DNA of 64,000 nucleotides from Stenotrophomonas rhizophila (GTDB lineage Bacteria; Pseudomonadota; Gammaproteobacteria; Xanthomonadales; Xanthomonadaceae): positions 310,001 to 374,000 of the forward strand of contig NZ_RJKV01000001.1 in assembly GCF_003751305.1 (NCBI RefSeq). Direction: 5' to 3'. Numbering within the stretch: the stretch's first letter is position 1; each line of letters begins with the position of its first letter. The notes under the pieces were generated by a model. The model was not told the DNA's origin, searched no databases, and was given only the letters and a program-made list of their open reading frames with translations. The position numbers were made by a program, and so were the translations under genes. This document shows, piece after piece, positions 28,092 to 36,995 of this stretch.

Positions 28092-28616
28092 TTACCACCA
28101 GCCCCAGCCGCGGTAGCCCCAACCCGGACCCCAGCCCGGGCCCCACGGGCCATACGGGTAGGCGGGCACCACATCCACCTGGCGCTGTTCCGGCCACAGG
28201 TAGATGACATCGGCGTCCAGCTTCGGCAGGCGGTAGTCGTACTCGCCGATCCGGGTGTTCTCGTAACCGCCGATCTTGCCGATGAAGGTCACATCGCGGC
28301 CCGGCTCGAACACCGCCGGATCATAGAAGCCGGCGCGGCAGGCGATGAAGCGGCCGTCACTGGCGTCGGCCGAGGTGGTGCTCGGGCGGCCACTGCCGTT
28401 GAGCGGGCGCGAAATCATCTGGAAGCAGGTCTGGCCCTGGCCCGGATTGGTCTCGATGATGCGACCACCCCAGCGCACCGGGGTGCCCACCTGCTGGGTG
28501 GGAACCGCGTCGCGCGGGCTGACCATACTGAACTGCCCCTGCAGCGGCTTGGGCGCGGTGGCGCAGGCAGCCAGTGCCAGAGAGGCAGCAAGGGGAAGCA
28601 GGATTTGAATCTTCAT
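28092..28616 (-). CDS. slp: Slp-family outer membrane lipoprotein
   Basis: A 174-aa protein with a lipoprotein signal (LPLAASLALAAC, Cys18 modified). The Slp domain includes VGTPVRWGGRIIETNPGQGQ and the terminal part RIGEYDYRLPKLDADVIYLW. The last ~25 residues are Gly/Trp-rich repeats (PWGPGWGPGWGYRGWGWW). Its ATG overlaps the transglutaminase stop (ATGA). Slp proteins are starvation- or acid-induced in E. coli; here coupling to a moxR operon is the distinctive context. Confidence 0.9.
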   Translation of the reverse strand: MKIQILLPLAASLALAACATAPKPLQGQFSMVSPRDAVPTQQVGTPVRWGGRIIETNPGQGQTCFQMISRPLNGSGRPSTTSADASDGRFIACRAGFYDPAVFEPGRDVTFIGKIGGYENTRIGEYDYRLPKLDADVIYLWPEQRQVDVVPAYPYGPWGPGWGPGWGYRGWGWW

Positions 28617-30562
28617 GGGGATGCTCCGGAGGTCGGGCGATGCCTGCGCAGGTCGCGCAATAATGAAGTGAGGTCGACGTCAGCGCCAGCGTAGCGCGCT
28701 TGGACGAAACGCTCGCTGAGCGACAACAACGCCGGATCGGGACGGTGCTGATGTACCCGGCGGGCCCATGCGCTGGCGGGTTCGGCGCCAGCACGGGACA
28801 AGCCATAGCGGGCATACCGGCGTCCCAGCCGGTGCCAGGCCCGCAGCAGCGGGTCGCGCTCGCGTTCGCCCCGGGCCAGCAGCCATGCCATCCACCCTAG
28901 CGCGGTCAGCGCGAAGATGATGAAAATGCCGACCAGTTGGCTCGGATCCAGTCGCTCGAAACCAAACGGTTTAAGAAGCTGCTGCTGGCGGTTGGCATCG
29001 AAGGACAGGATCAGGTCGTTCCAGCCCCGGCGCAGCCAGTCGCCCATCTGCCCGATTTGCAGCCATCGGCTGTCCAGCGTGGCATCTGCGCCGTTGGCCA
29101 GGCGGTCTTCGATCGTGTCGTAGATGCGTTCAGGGGCGACGGCAGCGGTCGGGTCGACCCGCACCCAGCCGCGCCCGGGCAGCCAGACCTCGGCCCAGGC
29201 GTGGGCGTCCATCCGGCGCAGCACCCAGTAATCGCCATAGGGGTTGCGGATGCCACCGGCAAAGCCGGTCACGACCCGCGCCGGAATGCCGGCGTTGCGC
29301 ATCAGCACTACGAACGAGGAGCTGAAGTGCTGGCAGAAGCCGGCCTGCTGATCGAACAGGAATTCATCCACGCCATCACGCCCGGGCTCGGGCGTGTCCA
29401 GGGTGTAGACGAAACGCGCGCGCACCCAGTCGAGCGCGCGCTGCACGATCGCGGCATCGTTGCTGCCGGCGTCCTGCCGCCACTGCCGGGCCAGCACCGC
29501 GGTTCGCGGGTTCAAGCCGTCCGGCAACTGCAGCGCCAGGCGCCGCTCGTAGGGCGTCAATGCCTCGGTGTAGGCCACGGCGGGTGCGGAGGTCAGCCGC
29601 CAGCGGGTGAGCGCGCTCAGGGACGCGTGGCTGCGCAGGCTGTGGTTGGCATCCAGATCGCTGCCGGCGGGCGCCTGCAGCGGCAGATCCAGTGCCACCA
29701 GTTGGCGGCGGTCGGTCGGCTCATAGTCGATCTGGTACTCCCACTGCGTGGCAGCATGGGTAACTGCCGCAGGCGCGCGCTCGATCAGATGCTTGTCCTG
29801 TTCCCAGCGCTTGCCGTCGAACAGGTTGAGCACCGGCCCGCGCCAATAGCGCTGCTGCGGTTCCGGAATCGCGCCGAAGAACTGCACGCGCAGCGCGGGG
29901 GTGTCATCGGCCATCAGGTCCAGCCATTGGCCGGGTTCCATGGTGTCCGACAGCCCCGGGTTGCCGACCGCGCGGTCGGGGATGCCCCACAGCGGTTCGC
30001 TCAACCGCGGGAACAGCCAGAAGCCGGCCAAGGCCAGCGGCAATCCGAGCAGCACCAGGCGGCCGATACCGCGCAGGTGGCGCTTGAGTGGTGCCGGTGG
30101 TGCCTGGCCCTCCAGGTGCGCCAGCCGTTGCAGGGCAAGCAGTGCGACCAGGCCGGCTAGCACCGCCAGCGCCATCGTCGTGGGCCCCTGGTCGAGCAGG
30201 AAGGCGGCGAACGGGGCGAACAGCGCAAAGCCGACCAGGCTGCGTGCATCGCGCAGGCTGCGCAGCTCGCTGGACTTGAGGGCGAGCATTGCCGCGAGCA
30301 GCGCGCAGCCGGTGTCACGGCCGGGCCGCGGCCCCATCTGCCAATAGATGGCGGCCAACATCGCGAGCACCAGCAGCAGGCGCAGTACACCGGGCAACAG
30401 GCGCTGGCGCGAGGCCAGTGCGGTCAGCACCGCCACGCCGGCGATCACGGCGGCCAGCAGGGTCGGCAGCTGCAGCAGCAATGGCAACAGGCACAGCGCG
30501 GCGCTGGCCAAGGTCCAGTAGCGGGCACCGGTGCCCAGCGCGGAGGCGGGTTGGTCAGTCAT
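28613..30562 (-). CDS. TgpA-type membrane transglutaminase-like protein (DUF3488 + transglutaminase core)
   Basis: A 649-aa protein. About seven N-terminal membrane helices (residues 15-200) precede a periplasmic transglutaminase domain with Cys in QQAGFCQHFSSSFVVLMRNAGIP, His in RMDAHAWAEVWL and Asp in WVRVDPTAAV. A last helix (about 555-575) and DUF4129-like tail follow. The family includes the essential P. aeruginosa TgpA; it probably acts on envelope protein or glycan crosslinks. Its start overlaps DUF58 by 8 nt. Confidence 0.9.
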   Translation of the reverse strand: MTDQPASALGTGARYWTLASAALCLLPLLLQLPTLLAAVIAGVAVLTALASRQRLLPGVLRLLLVLAMLAAIYWQMGPRPGRDTGCALLAAMLALKSSELRSLRDARSLVGFALFAPFAAFLLDQGPTTMALAVLAGLVALLALQRLAHLEGQAPPAPLKRHLRGIGRLVLLGLPLALAGFWLFPRLSEPLWGIPDRAVGNPGLSDTMEPGQWLDLMADDTPALRVQFFGAIPEPQQRYWRGPVLNLFDGKRWEQDKHLIERAPAAVTHAATQWEYQIDYEPTDRRQLVALDLPLQAPAGSDLDANHSLRSHASLSALTRWRLTSAPAVAYTEALTPYERRLALQLPDGLNPRTAVLARQWRQDAGSNDAAIVQRALDWVRARFVYTLDTPEPGRDGVDEFLFDQQAGFCQHFSSSFVVLMRNAGIPARVVTGFAGGIRNPYGDYWVLRRMDAHAWAEVWLPGRGWVRVDPTAAVAPERIYDTIEDRLANGADATLDSRWLQIGQMGDWLRRGWNDLILSFDANRQQQLLKPFGFERLDPSQLVGIFIIFALTALGWMAWLLARGERERDPLLRAWHRLGRRYARYGLSRAGAEPASAWARRVHQHRPDPALLSLSERFVQARYAGADVDLTSLLRDLRRHRPTSGASP

Positions 30563-31511
30563 GCGGCATCAGCGCCAGGGCGCGCTGGCACAGATGGTGG
30601 TGGGCGCTGCCATTGCCGGGGCCGAGCACGGGTTGCCCGGGCAGGGTCAGCGTGTAGCGGCGCCCCTCGCGTTCGGCCAGATCCACCCAGTGTGCCAGCC
30701 GCGCGATGCGGGCTTCGGTCGGCAACGGTGACAGCTGGCGCCAGTCCAGCACGATTTCCACGCCTACCGGTTTTTCATACTCGCGCACCAGCAGCGTGTC
30801 GCGCCGCGCCGAGTGCTTCCACGCGATGCTGCGGGTGGGATCACCGGCGCGATACGGGCGCAGCTGATGCAGCTCGTCGCCGCTGGCATGCACGCGGGTA
30901 TGCAGCGGATCGCCGCCACTTTCCGGCAGTGCCGGTGCGTGGGGTTCCGGTGCGGCGTACACCAGCAACGGCGTTTCCGGCCACACCCATGACCATGCGC
31001 GCACCAGTCCCAGCGGCTGCGTGGTGGCGATGCGGATCCGCTCCAGGTCGAACCAGCCGCGTTGATGCGTGGGCAGGTCCAGATCCACTTCGATCTGATC
31101 GCTGTCCACCAGATGGCCGAAGGCCGCCACGCCACCGTGTTCCACCTGCAGCCCGCGACGTGCGCGGGTGTCGTTGCGCGAAAGGCTGATGCGCAGGCGC
31201 AGGGGGGCACCGGCCGTCACCGGCTCGGCGGATATCGCGTCCACCTGCAGCGCGGAGAGCTGCAGATGTGCACTGATCGCGCTGGCGATGCTGACCGTCG
31301 CCAGCAGCAGGGCCAGCAGCAGGGCCGGGTTGTTGTTGTAGTTCAGTGCGCCCAGCAGCATTGCCGACAGCAGCACCGCTATGAACAGGCCAAAGCGCGT
31401 GGGCAGCACATAGATGCGGCGCCGATCGAAGCGGCGCGGCAGCTGCTCGGGGTGGCGTGGTCGCGCCAGGTGTTGCAGTTGCTGCCAGCGGGCTCCCCAG
31501 CCGCGGCGCAT
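30555..31511 (-). CDS. DUF58 domain protein
   Basis: A 318-aa protein with the start at 31511 (MRRGWGARWQQLQHLARPRH), one base after the moxR stop. Two membrane helices (about 45-90, FGLFIAVLLSAMLLGALNYN) are followed by a beta-rich part and the DUF58/vWA-like core (YRAGDPTRSIAWKHSARRDTLLVREYE). It is the standard partner of MoxR ATPases and transglutaminases. The upstream open frame overlaps moxR and is not used. Confidence 0.9.
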   Translation of the reverse strand: MRRGWGARWQQLQHLARPRHPEQLPRRFDRRRIYVLPTRFGLFIAVLLSAMLLGALNYNNNPALLLALLLATVSIASAISAHLQLSALQVDAISAEPVTAGAPLRLRISLSRNDTRARRGLQVEHGGVAAFGHLVDSDQIEVDLDLPTHQRGWFDLERIRIATTQPLGLVRAWSWVWPETPLLVYAAPEPHAPALPESGGDPLHTRVHASGDELHQLRPYRAGDPTRSIAWKHSARRDTLLVREYEKPVGVEIVLDWRQLSPLPTEARIARLAHWVDLAEREGRRYTLTLPGQPVLGPGNGSAHHHLCQRALALMPHD

Positions 31512-31512
31512 C

Positions 31513-32466
31513 TCAGTCGACCTGCACGGTCTGGAGGATGGCGCGCGCCAGCGCCGGGCCGTTGGAGGCTTCGGCTTCCGGCACCAGGCGATGCCCGGCC
31601 ACCGCGACGAACAGGGTCTGCACGTCTTCGGGCACCACATGTGCGCGGCCCAGCAGCAGGGCATGCGCCTTCGCCGCGCGCAGCAGGGCCAGGCCGGCGC
31701 GTGGCGAGAGGCCCACGCGCACGCCCGCATGCTGGCGGCTGCGGGCCAGCAGTGCCTGCACGTAGGTGATCAGAGCTTCGCTAGCATGCACCTGGCCGAC
31801 GGCCTCGCGCAGCGTGCGTACCTCCACCTCGCTCAATCGCGCGGTGGCCTGTGCGATCAGGTGGCGACGATCGGTGCCGCGCAGCAGTTCGCGCTCCGAT
31901 TCCGGATTGGGGTAGCCCAGCGCCAGCCGCAGCAGGAAGCGGTCCAGCTGCGAGTCCGGCAGCGGGAACGTGCCCGACAGGTCGACCGGGTTCTGGGTGG
32001 CGATGACGAAGAAGGGATCGGGCAATGGATGGGTCACGCCATCGAGGGTGACCTGCTGTTCGGCCATCGCTTCCAGCAGCGCGCTCTGGGTGCGCGGCGG
32101 CGCGCGGTTGATCTCATCGGCCAGCAGCACGTGGGTGAAGACAGGGCCGGGGTGGAACTGGAACTGGCGGCTGCCCGCGTCGTAGACCGAGACGCCGAGC
32201 ACATCGGCCGGCAGCAGATCGGAGGTGAACTGCACGCGCTGGAAGCCCAGCCCGAGGCTGGAGGCCAGGGCGTGGGCGAGGGTGGTCTTGCCCAGGCCGG
32301 GCAGATCTTCGATCAGCAGGTGGCCGCCGGAGAGCAGCGCCACGAAGGCCAGCCGCACCTCCTGTGCCTTGCCCAGCACCAACCCGTTGACCTGATCCTG
32401 GGCGGCGCGAAGGGACTGTCGCAGTACATCGGTTAGCATGGCTGGCACGGGGGGCGAATGATCCAT
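31513..32466 (-). CDS. MoxR-type AAA+ ATPase
   Basis: A 317-aa protein with Walker A DLPGLGKTTLA, Walker B VLLADEINRAPP, sensor 1 VIATQNPVD and the family motif FPLPDSQLDRFLLR. MoxR ATPases act as chaperones that assemble or activate partner complexes. It is the first gene of moxR-DUF58-tgpA-slp, whose four cistrons touch or overlap. An alternative start MLTDVL lies nine codons in. Confidence 0.93.
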   Translation of the reverse strand: MDHSPPVPAMLTDVLRQSLRAAQDQVNGLVLGKAQEVRLAFVALLSGGHLLIEDLPGLGKTTLAHALASSLGLGFQRVQFTSDLLPADVLGVSVYDAGSRQFQFHPGPVFTHVLLADEINRAPPRTQSALLEAMAEQQVTLDGVTHPLPDPFFVIATQNPVDLSGTFPLPDSQLDRFLLRLALGYPNPESERELLRGTDRRHLIAQATARLSEVEVRTLREAVGQVHASEALITYVQALLARSRQHAGVRVGLSPRAGLALLRAAKAHALLLGRAHVVPEDVQTLFVAVAGHRLVPEAEASNGPALARAILQTVQVD

Positions 32467-32506
32467 GTCCGTCTCGATTCGATGATTCCACTGATTCTAT
32501 AGAGCA

Positions 32507-34348
32507 ATGCAGGGCGAACAACGCGCACGCACCATATTCCTGTTGTTGTGGACGCTGGTCACCGCCGTCAAATTGGTGGTGGCCGCTCGTCTGCCCTTGT
32601 TCGTGGACGAAGCGTTCTACTGGCAGGAAGGCCAGCATCTGGCGGCGGCCTATTCCGATCTGCCCGGGCTGACTGCCTGGCTGGCCCGCCTGGGCGTGGA
32701 GATCGGCGGCAATCACGTGCTTGGGCTGCGCCTGCCGTTCCTGGCGATCGGTGCATGGCTGCCCTGGCTGGTCTCACGCATTGCCACGCGCTGGTTCGGC
32801 GCGGTGGCGGGGTGGCAGGCGGGCAGCCTGACGTTGTTGATGCCGCTGTCGGCCACGCTGGGCATGCTGGCCGTACCGGATGTGCCGATGGCGCTGGCCG
32901 CGGTGCTGTGCCTGGATGCCGGCGCGCGCCTGCTGCGTAGTGTCGATGCGGCGGCGGCGGTGAAGCTGGCCGCCGGCCTGTCGATCGGCGCGCTCAGCCA
33001 TTACCGCTTCATCGGCGTGATCGTGGTCGGCTTCATCGCGCTGCTGGTCCTGCCGCAGGGCCGGCGCATGCTGCGCGATCCGCGCGTGTGGGTTGCCCTG
33101 GCCGTGGGCGTGGTGGCGTGGTTGCCCCTGTTGTCGTGGAATGCCGACAACCATGATGCGGGGCTGAAATTCCAGGTGGTCGAGCGCCATCCGTGGGCGT
33201 TCGAATGGAGCGGGCTGTGGTTCCTGGTGATCCAGCCAATGCTGGTCACCCCGATCCTGTGCATCGCGATGTGGAAGGTGGCCCTGGCCGGCACCCGCTC
33301 TGGGGGCGGTGCGCGTGCGCAGTGGCGCTATTTCGGCCTGATCGGTGCGGTGTCGACCCTGTCGATCTTCGCCCTGGGCTTTTTCACCGATGTGGAGCGC
33401 ATCAGTTTCCATTGGCCGCTGCCCGGCTATCTCGCACTGCTGATCGCGGTGCCGGTGGTCCTCAACGGGTGGCCGCGTTGGCTGCGCCGCACCGGCTGGT
33501 GGTTGGCCGGCACCGGTCTGGCGCTGGCCTTCGGCTACTACCTCATGGCCTCCATGCCGATGGCGCGCGAGCAGTTGGCCGGCTACAAGTACTACCCGCG
33601 CAACTTTGCTGGCTGGCAGCCGTTGGCCCGCGCCGTGCGCGACGAACTCACGACGATGCCGCCCGGTACGCGCGTGCTCGCCGGCAATTTCAAGGTGGGC
33701 GCGGAGCTGGGCTTCCAGTTGGGCGACGCCTCGATCGAGGTGCTGCCGCATCCCTTGAACGAAAAACATGGCCGCAGTGCACAGCTGGGTCTGTGGCATC
33801 TGCTGCACGACGGCAAGCGCGATGCGCCGATGCTGCTGGTGCTCGCGCCCAGCGATCAGCGCTATCGCGATCTGCTGGCGCGCTATCACGCGATCTGCGA
33901 GCAGGTGGGGCCGCTGCCGCCGCCACGCGTGGTCAGCAACGATCATGGCTACCAGCGCTTCCTGCTGTTCAAGCTGCCTGCCGAACGTGCCGATGGGCCG
34001 TGCGTGACGCCGGCGATGGCCTGGCTGGATGCGCCGCAGTCCGGGGCAACCGTGGGCGACACCCTCGAGGTGCATGGTTGGGCCTTCAAGGACGGCGTGG
34101 GCATCGAGCGGGTCGCGCTGTTCATCGATGGCAAGCCGGTGGGGGACGCGGCCTATGGGCGCGCCTTCGACATCACCACGGCCTGGAAGATCTCCACGGA
34201 TCCGCAGCACCCCCATGTCGCCTTCGATGCCGCGCTGGACACCCGCCACCTTGCCCCGGGCCGTCATTGGCTAGGGATGACGCTGCACGGCAAGGACGGC
34301 AGTGTGGAGCAGTGGCAGGAGCAGGCGTTCGTCGTTCCCGCGCGCTGA
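32507..34348 (+). CDS. GT39/ArnT-like membrane glycosyltransferase with C-terminal beta-domain
   Basis: A 613-aa protein. About 10-11 helices occupy residues 8-365. The first periplasmic loop carries the catalytic acidic pair region LPLFVDEAFYWQEGQHLAAA, typical of GT-C enzymes using polyprenyl-phosphate sugars. Residues about 390-500 form a soluble domain and 505-610 an Ig-like or carbohydrate-binding beta-domain (DAPQSGATVGDTLEVHGWAF...). It probably modifies lipid A, LPS or a protein in the periplasm. It is divergent from moxR (40 bp) and convergent with maf. Confidence 0.82.
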   Translation: MQGEQRARTIFLLLWTLVTAVKLVVAARLPLFVDEAFYWQEGQHLAAAYSDLPGLTAWLARLGVEIGGNHVLGLRLPFLAIGAWLPWLVSRIATRWFGAVAGWQAGSLTLLMPLSATLGMLAVPDVPMALAAVLCLDAGARLLRSVDAAAAVKLAAGLSIGALSHYRFIGVIVVGFIALLVLPQGRRMLRDPRVWVALAVGVVAWLPLLSWNADNHDAGLKFQVVERHPWAFEWSGLWFLVIQPMLVTPILCIAMWKVALAGTRSGGGARAQWRYFGLIGAVSTLSIFALGFFTDVERISFHWPLPGYLALLIAVPVVLNGWPRWLRRTGWWLAGTGLALAFGYYLMASMPMAREQLAGYKYYPRNFAGWQPLARAVRDELTTMPPGTRVLAGNFKVGAELGFQLGDASIEVLPHPLNEKHGRSAQLGLWHLLHDGKRDAPMLLVLAPSDQRYRDLLARYHAICEQVGPLPPPRVVSNDHGYQRFLLFKLPAERADGPCVTPAMAWLDAPQSGATVGDTLEVHGWAFKDGVGIERVALFIDGKPVGDAAYGRAFDITTAWKISTDPQHPHVAFDAALDTRHLAPGRHWLGMTLHGKDGSVEQWQEQAFVVPAR

Positions 34349-34351
34349 GGC

Positions 34352-34924
34352 TCAGGGCAGGGTGTAGCCGGCCTGCCGCAGCAGCTGGCTCAGCGCGATC
34401 AGCGGCAGCCCGATCAGCGCGGTCGGATCACGGTTCTCGATCGCCTCGAACAGCGTGATGCCCAGCCCTTCGCACTTGAAGCTGCCCGCACAGTCCAGCG
34501 GTCGCTCGGCGGCCACGTAGCGTTCGATGTCCGCCGACCCCAGCGTGCGGAAGTGGACCCGGGTCAGATCACAGGCCTCCAGGACCTCGCCGTCGTGCAC
34601 CAGGCTCACCGCCGTATGGAAGTCGACCACCTGCCCGGACATCGCCGCCAGCTGGGCATGGGCGCCCTCGACCGTGCCGGGCTTGCCCAGCGGGGCCCCG
34701 TTCAGTTCCGCCACCTGGTCCGACCCGATCACCCACTTGCCCGGGTGCAGGCGGGCGACGGCCTCGGCCTTGGCCCGCGCCAGCCGCACGGCCACGGCCC
34801 GTGGGGCCTCGCGGGGGGCAGGGGTCTCATCCACCTCGGGGCGAGCGGTCTCCAGGGGCAGGCCGAGCCGCTCCAGCAGCTCACGGCGGTAGCGGGAAGT
34901 AGAGGCAAGCAGCAGCGGGGTCAT
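34352..34924 (-). CDS. maf: Maf-family nucleotide pyrophosphatase (YceF type)
   Basis: A 190-aa protein with LLLASTSRYRRELLERLGLP at the N-terminus, VIGSDQVAELNG and the FKCEGLG motif. Arg at the STSRYR position and position next to yceD-rpmF fit YceF, a 7-methyl-GTP pyrophosphatase. Maf proteins sanitise modified nucleotides. It is divergent from yceD (114 bp). Confidence 0.93.
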   Translation of the reverse strand: MTPLLLASTSRYRRELLERLGLPLETARPEVDETPAPREAPRAVAVRLARAKAEAVARLHPGKWVIGSDQVAELNGAPLGKPGTVEGAHAQLAAMSGQVVDFHTAVSLVHDGEVLEACDLTRVHFRTLGSADIERYVAAERPLDCAGSFKCEGLGITLFEAIENRDPTALIGLPLIALSQLLRQAGYTLP

Positions 34925-34999
34925 GCGACAATACCGGGCACGGAAGGCCGGCAGTCTGGGCCCTTCGGACGGGAATCGGCAACCTGACTGCGCAGGTAT

Positions 35000-35028
35000 T
35001 TGACAGCGGCCCGGACGATCCTTAACAT
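35000..35028 (+). promoter_or_regulatory. strong promoter of yceD-rpmF
   Basis: TTGACA (35000-35005), 17 bp, TAACAT (35023-35028). Transcription should start at about 35035, only a few bases before the yceD ATG. Confidence 0.75.
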
Positions 35029-35038
35029 TCAGCGGCTT

Positions 35039-35548
35039 ATGTCCGCAAACGTGCCCGAAATGCTGGATGCTTGGCGGATGGTCGCAGCACGCAGGTGCTT
35101 CGACGGCCAGGTGGATCTAGCGGAATTGACCCGCCTCCAGGGCCTTGTCGCCGATACCGAAGGAACGTGCACCTATGCACTGGAATTCGCGCACGACGAC
35201 ATCCTGCAGGTATCCTATGTTGAACTGTCCATCGACACCGCGCTGCCGCTGATCTGTCAGCGCAGCCTGCAGCGTTTCCTGTTGCCGGTCTCGATGGTGC
35301 AGCGGCTCGGTCTGATCCGCAGCGAAGAGGAAGAATCCTCGCTGCCGGAAGGCTGGGAACCGTGGCTGGTGCCGGAAGACGGCATGCTGCGACCGCTGGA
35401 ACTGGTCGAGGACGAACTCGTCCTGGCCGTGCCCGTCGTGCCGCTGTCTCCCGATGGTGAGGCCGTGGACAAGGACTGGGCACCGACCGAAGAAGAAATC
35501 AGCAAGGCCAATCCGTTCGCGGCGTTGGCGGCACTGAAAAAACAATAG
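35039..35548 (+). CDS. yceD: YceD/DUF177 family protein
   Basis: A 169-aa acidic protein beginning MSANVPEMLDAWRMVAARR and containing the DUF177 core VSYVELSIDTALPLICQRSLQRFLLPV. It is linked to 23S rRNA accumulation in plants and bacteria and always precedes rpmF. No Shine-Dalgarno sequence is visible; with the predicted promoter the mRNA would be nearly leaderless. The last third is rich in Glu/Asp. Confidence 0.92.
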   Translation: MSANVPEMLDAWRMVAARRCFDGQVDLAELTRLQGLVADTEGTCTYALEFAHDDILQVSYVELSIDTALPLICQRSLQRFLLPVSMVQRLGLIRSEEEESSLPEGWEPWLVPEDGMLRPLELVEDELVLAVPVVPLSPDGEAVDKDWAPTEEEISKANPFAALAALKKQ

Positions 35549-35656
35549 CAGCCGGATTGTCGTCGGCGGCTGCGGCGAAAGCGAAAACTGTGCTGGGCGC
35601 TGGCGTCCTGCGCGACGATACGACGAAGCAAAACGAACCGAGTTTGGAGCAATCCC

Positions 35657-35854
35657 ATGGCTGTGCAGAAATCCCGTGTCACCCCGTCCCGCCGCGGTAT
35701 GCGCCGTGCGCATGACGCCCTGAGCGCCAAGCAGCTGTCCACCGATCCGACCACCGGTGAAGTGCATCTGCGTCACCACATCACCGCTGACGGTTTCTAC
35801 CGCGGCAAGAAGGTGATCACGACCAAGTCGAACTCGGCCGTCGAAGAAGATTGA
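35657..35854 (+). CDS. rpmF: 50S ribosomal protein L32
   Basis: A 65-aa protein with [20 protein letters not shown] at the N-terminus and the [20 protein letters not shown] core. Zinc cysteines are absent, as in most proteobacterial L32. The start is ATG 35657 behind TTGGAG. A hairpin follows before fabH. Confidence 0.97.
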   Translation: MAVQKSRVTPSRRGMRRAHDALSAKQLSTDPTTGEVHLRHHITADGFYRGKKVITTKSNSAVEED

Positions 35855-35860
35855 TTTGTG

Positions 35861-35890
35861 AAGGCCGCTGCCCGGTCGGGCGGCGGCCTT
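35861..35890 (+). terminator. weak terminator/attenuator between rpmF and fabH
   Basis: A 13-bp stem (AAGGCCGCTGCCC with GGGCGGCGGCCTT, one G-T) followed by only TTTA. Some read-through into fabH is likely. Confidence 0.6.
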
Positions 35891-35942
35891 TACCCCATTC
35901 TTCCCGGTCACCACGTTTGGTGATCGAGCTACAGGACATGCA

Positions 35943-36920
35943 ATGAGCAAGCGGATCTACTCGAGGATCGCGGGCACCGGTAGTTATTTGCCCGAAAAAG
36001 TGTTGACCAACCAGGATCTGGAGAAAATGGTCGACACCAGCGATGAGTGGATTCAATCGCGCACTGGTATCCGCGAACGGCACATTGCGGCCGAGAACGA
36101 GACCACCAGCGACCTCGGCTACCACGCCGCGGTACGTGCGCTTGAAGCGGCCGGTATCGACGCTTCGCAGCTCGACATGATCGTGGTGGGTACCACCACG
36201 CCTGACCTGATTTTCCCGTCCACCGCGTGCCTGATCCAGGCCAAGCTCGGTGCGACCGGCTGCCCCGCCTTCGACGTCAACGCCGCCTGTTCGGGCTTCG
36301 TGTTCGCGTTGAGCGTGGCCGACAAATTCATTCGTTCCGGTGATGCACGCCATGTGCTGGTCATCGGTGCGGAAACGCTGACCCGTATCGTCGACTGGAC
36401 CGAGCGCACCACCTGCGTGCTGTTCGGCGATGGCGCGGGCGCCGTCGTGCTCAAGGCCGACGAAGAGACCGGCATCCTCAGCACCCACCTGCATTCCGAT
36501 GGCAGCAAGAAAGAGCTGCTGTGGAACCCGGTGGGCGTGTCGGCCGGCTTCGGCGAGGGCGAGAACGCCCGCGGCGCGATCCTGATGAAGGGCAACGACG
36601 TGTTCAAGTACGCCGTCAAGGCGCTGGACTCGGTCGTCGATGAAACCCTGGAAGCCAACGCGCTGACCAAGGACGACCTGGATTGGCTGATCCCGCACCA
36701 GGCCAACCTGCGCATCATCGAAGCCACCGCCAAGCGCCTGGAGATGTCCATGGACCAGGTGGTGGTGACGGTCGACAAGCACGGCAACACCTCCTCGGCC
36801 TCCGTGCCGATGGCGCTGGACCACGCGGTCCGCTCCGGCCGTGTGGAGCGCGGCCAGCTGCTGCTGCTGGAAGCCTTCGGCGGCGGCTTCACGTGGGGTT
36901 CTGCTCTGCTGCGCTATTGA
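35943..36920 (+). CDS. fabH: 3-oxoacyl-ACP synthase III (KAS III)
   Basis: A 325-aa protein with active-site Cys116 in NAACSGFVF, His in PHQANLR and Asn in KHGNTSSAS. It condenses acetyl-CoA (or branched acyl-CoA) with malonyl-ACP to start fatty-acid synthesis. Stenotrophomonas makes iso/anteiso fatty acids, so branched primers are likely. The usual plsX between rpmF and fabH is missing. Confidence 0.96.
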   Translation: MSKRIYSRIAGTGSYLPEKVLTNQDLEKMVDTSDEWIQSRTGIRERHIAAENETTSDLGYHAAVRALEAAGIDASQLDMIVVGTTTPDLIFPSTACLIQAKLGATGCPAFDVNAACSGFVFALSVADKFIRSGDARHVLVIGAETLTRIVDWTERTTCVLFGDGAGAVVLKADEETGILSTHLHSDGSKKELLWNPVGVSAGFGEGENARGAILMKGNDVFKYAVKALDSVVDETLEANALTKDDLDWLIPHQANLRIIEATAKRLEMSMDQVVVTVDKHGNTSSASVPMALDHAVRSGRVERGQLLLLEAFGGGFTWGSALLRY

Positions 36921-36952
36921 TAGTGTCAGTTACGACAACGTGACGCTGTCGT

Positions 36953-36975
36953 TACGGCCCCATTACGGGGCCGTA
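36953..36975 (+). other. hairpin between fabH and the kinase-like gene
   Basis: ACGGCCCC-ATTAC-GGGGCCGT forms an 8-bp stem without a T-run. It lies 21 bp before the kinase-like start. Confidence 0.5.
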
Positions 36976-36995
36976 TGCATTTCAGGAGAACTGCC

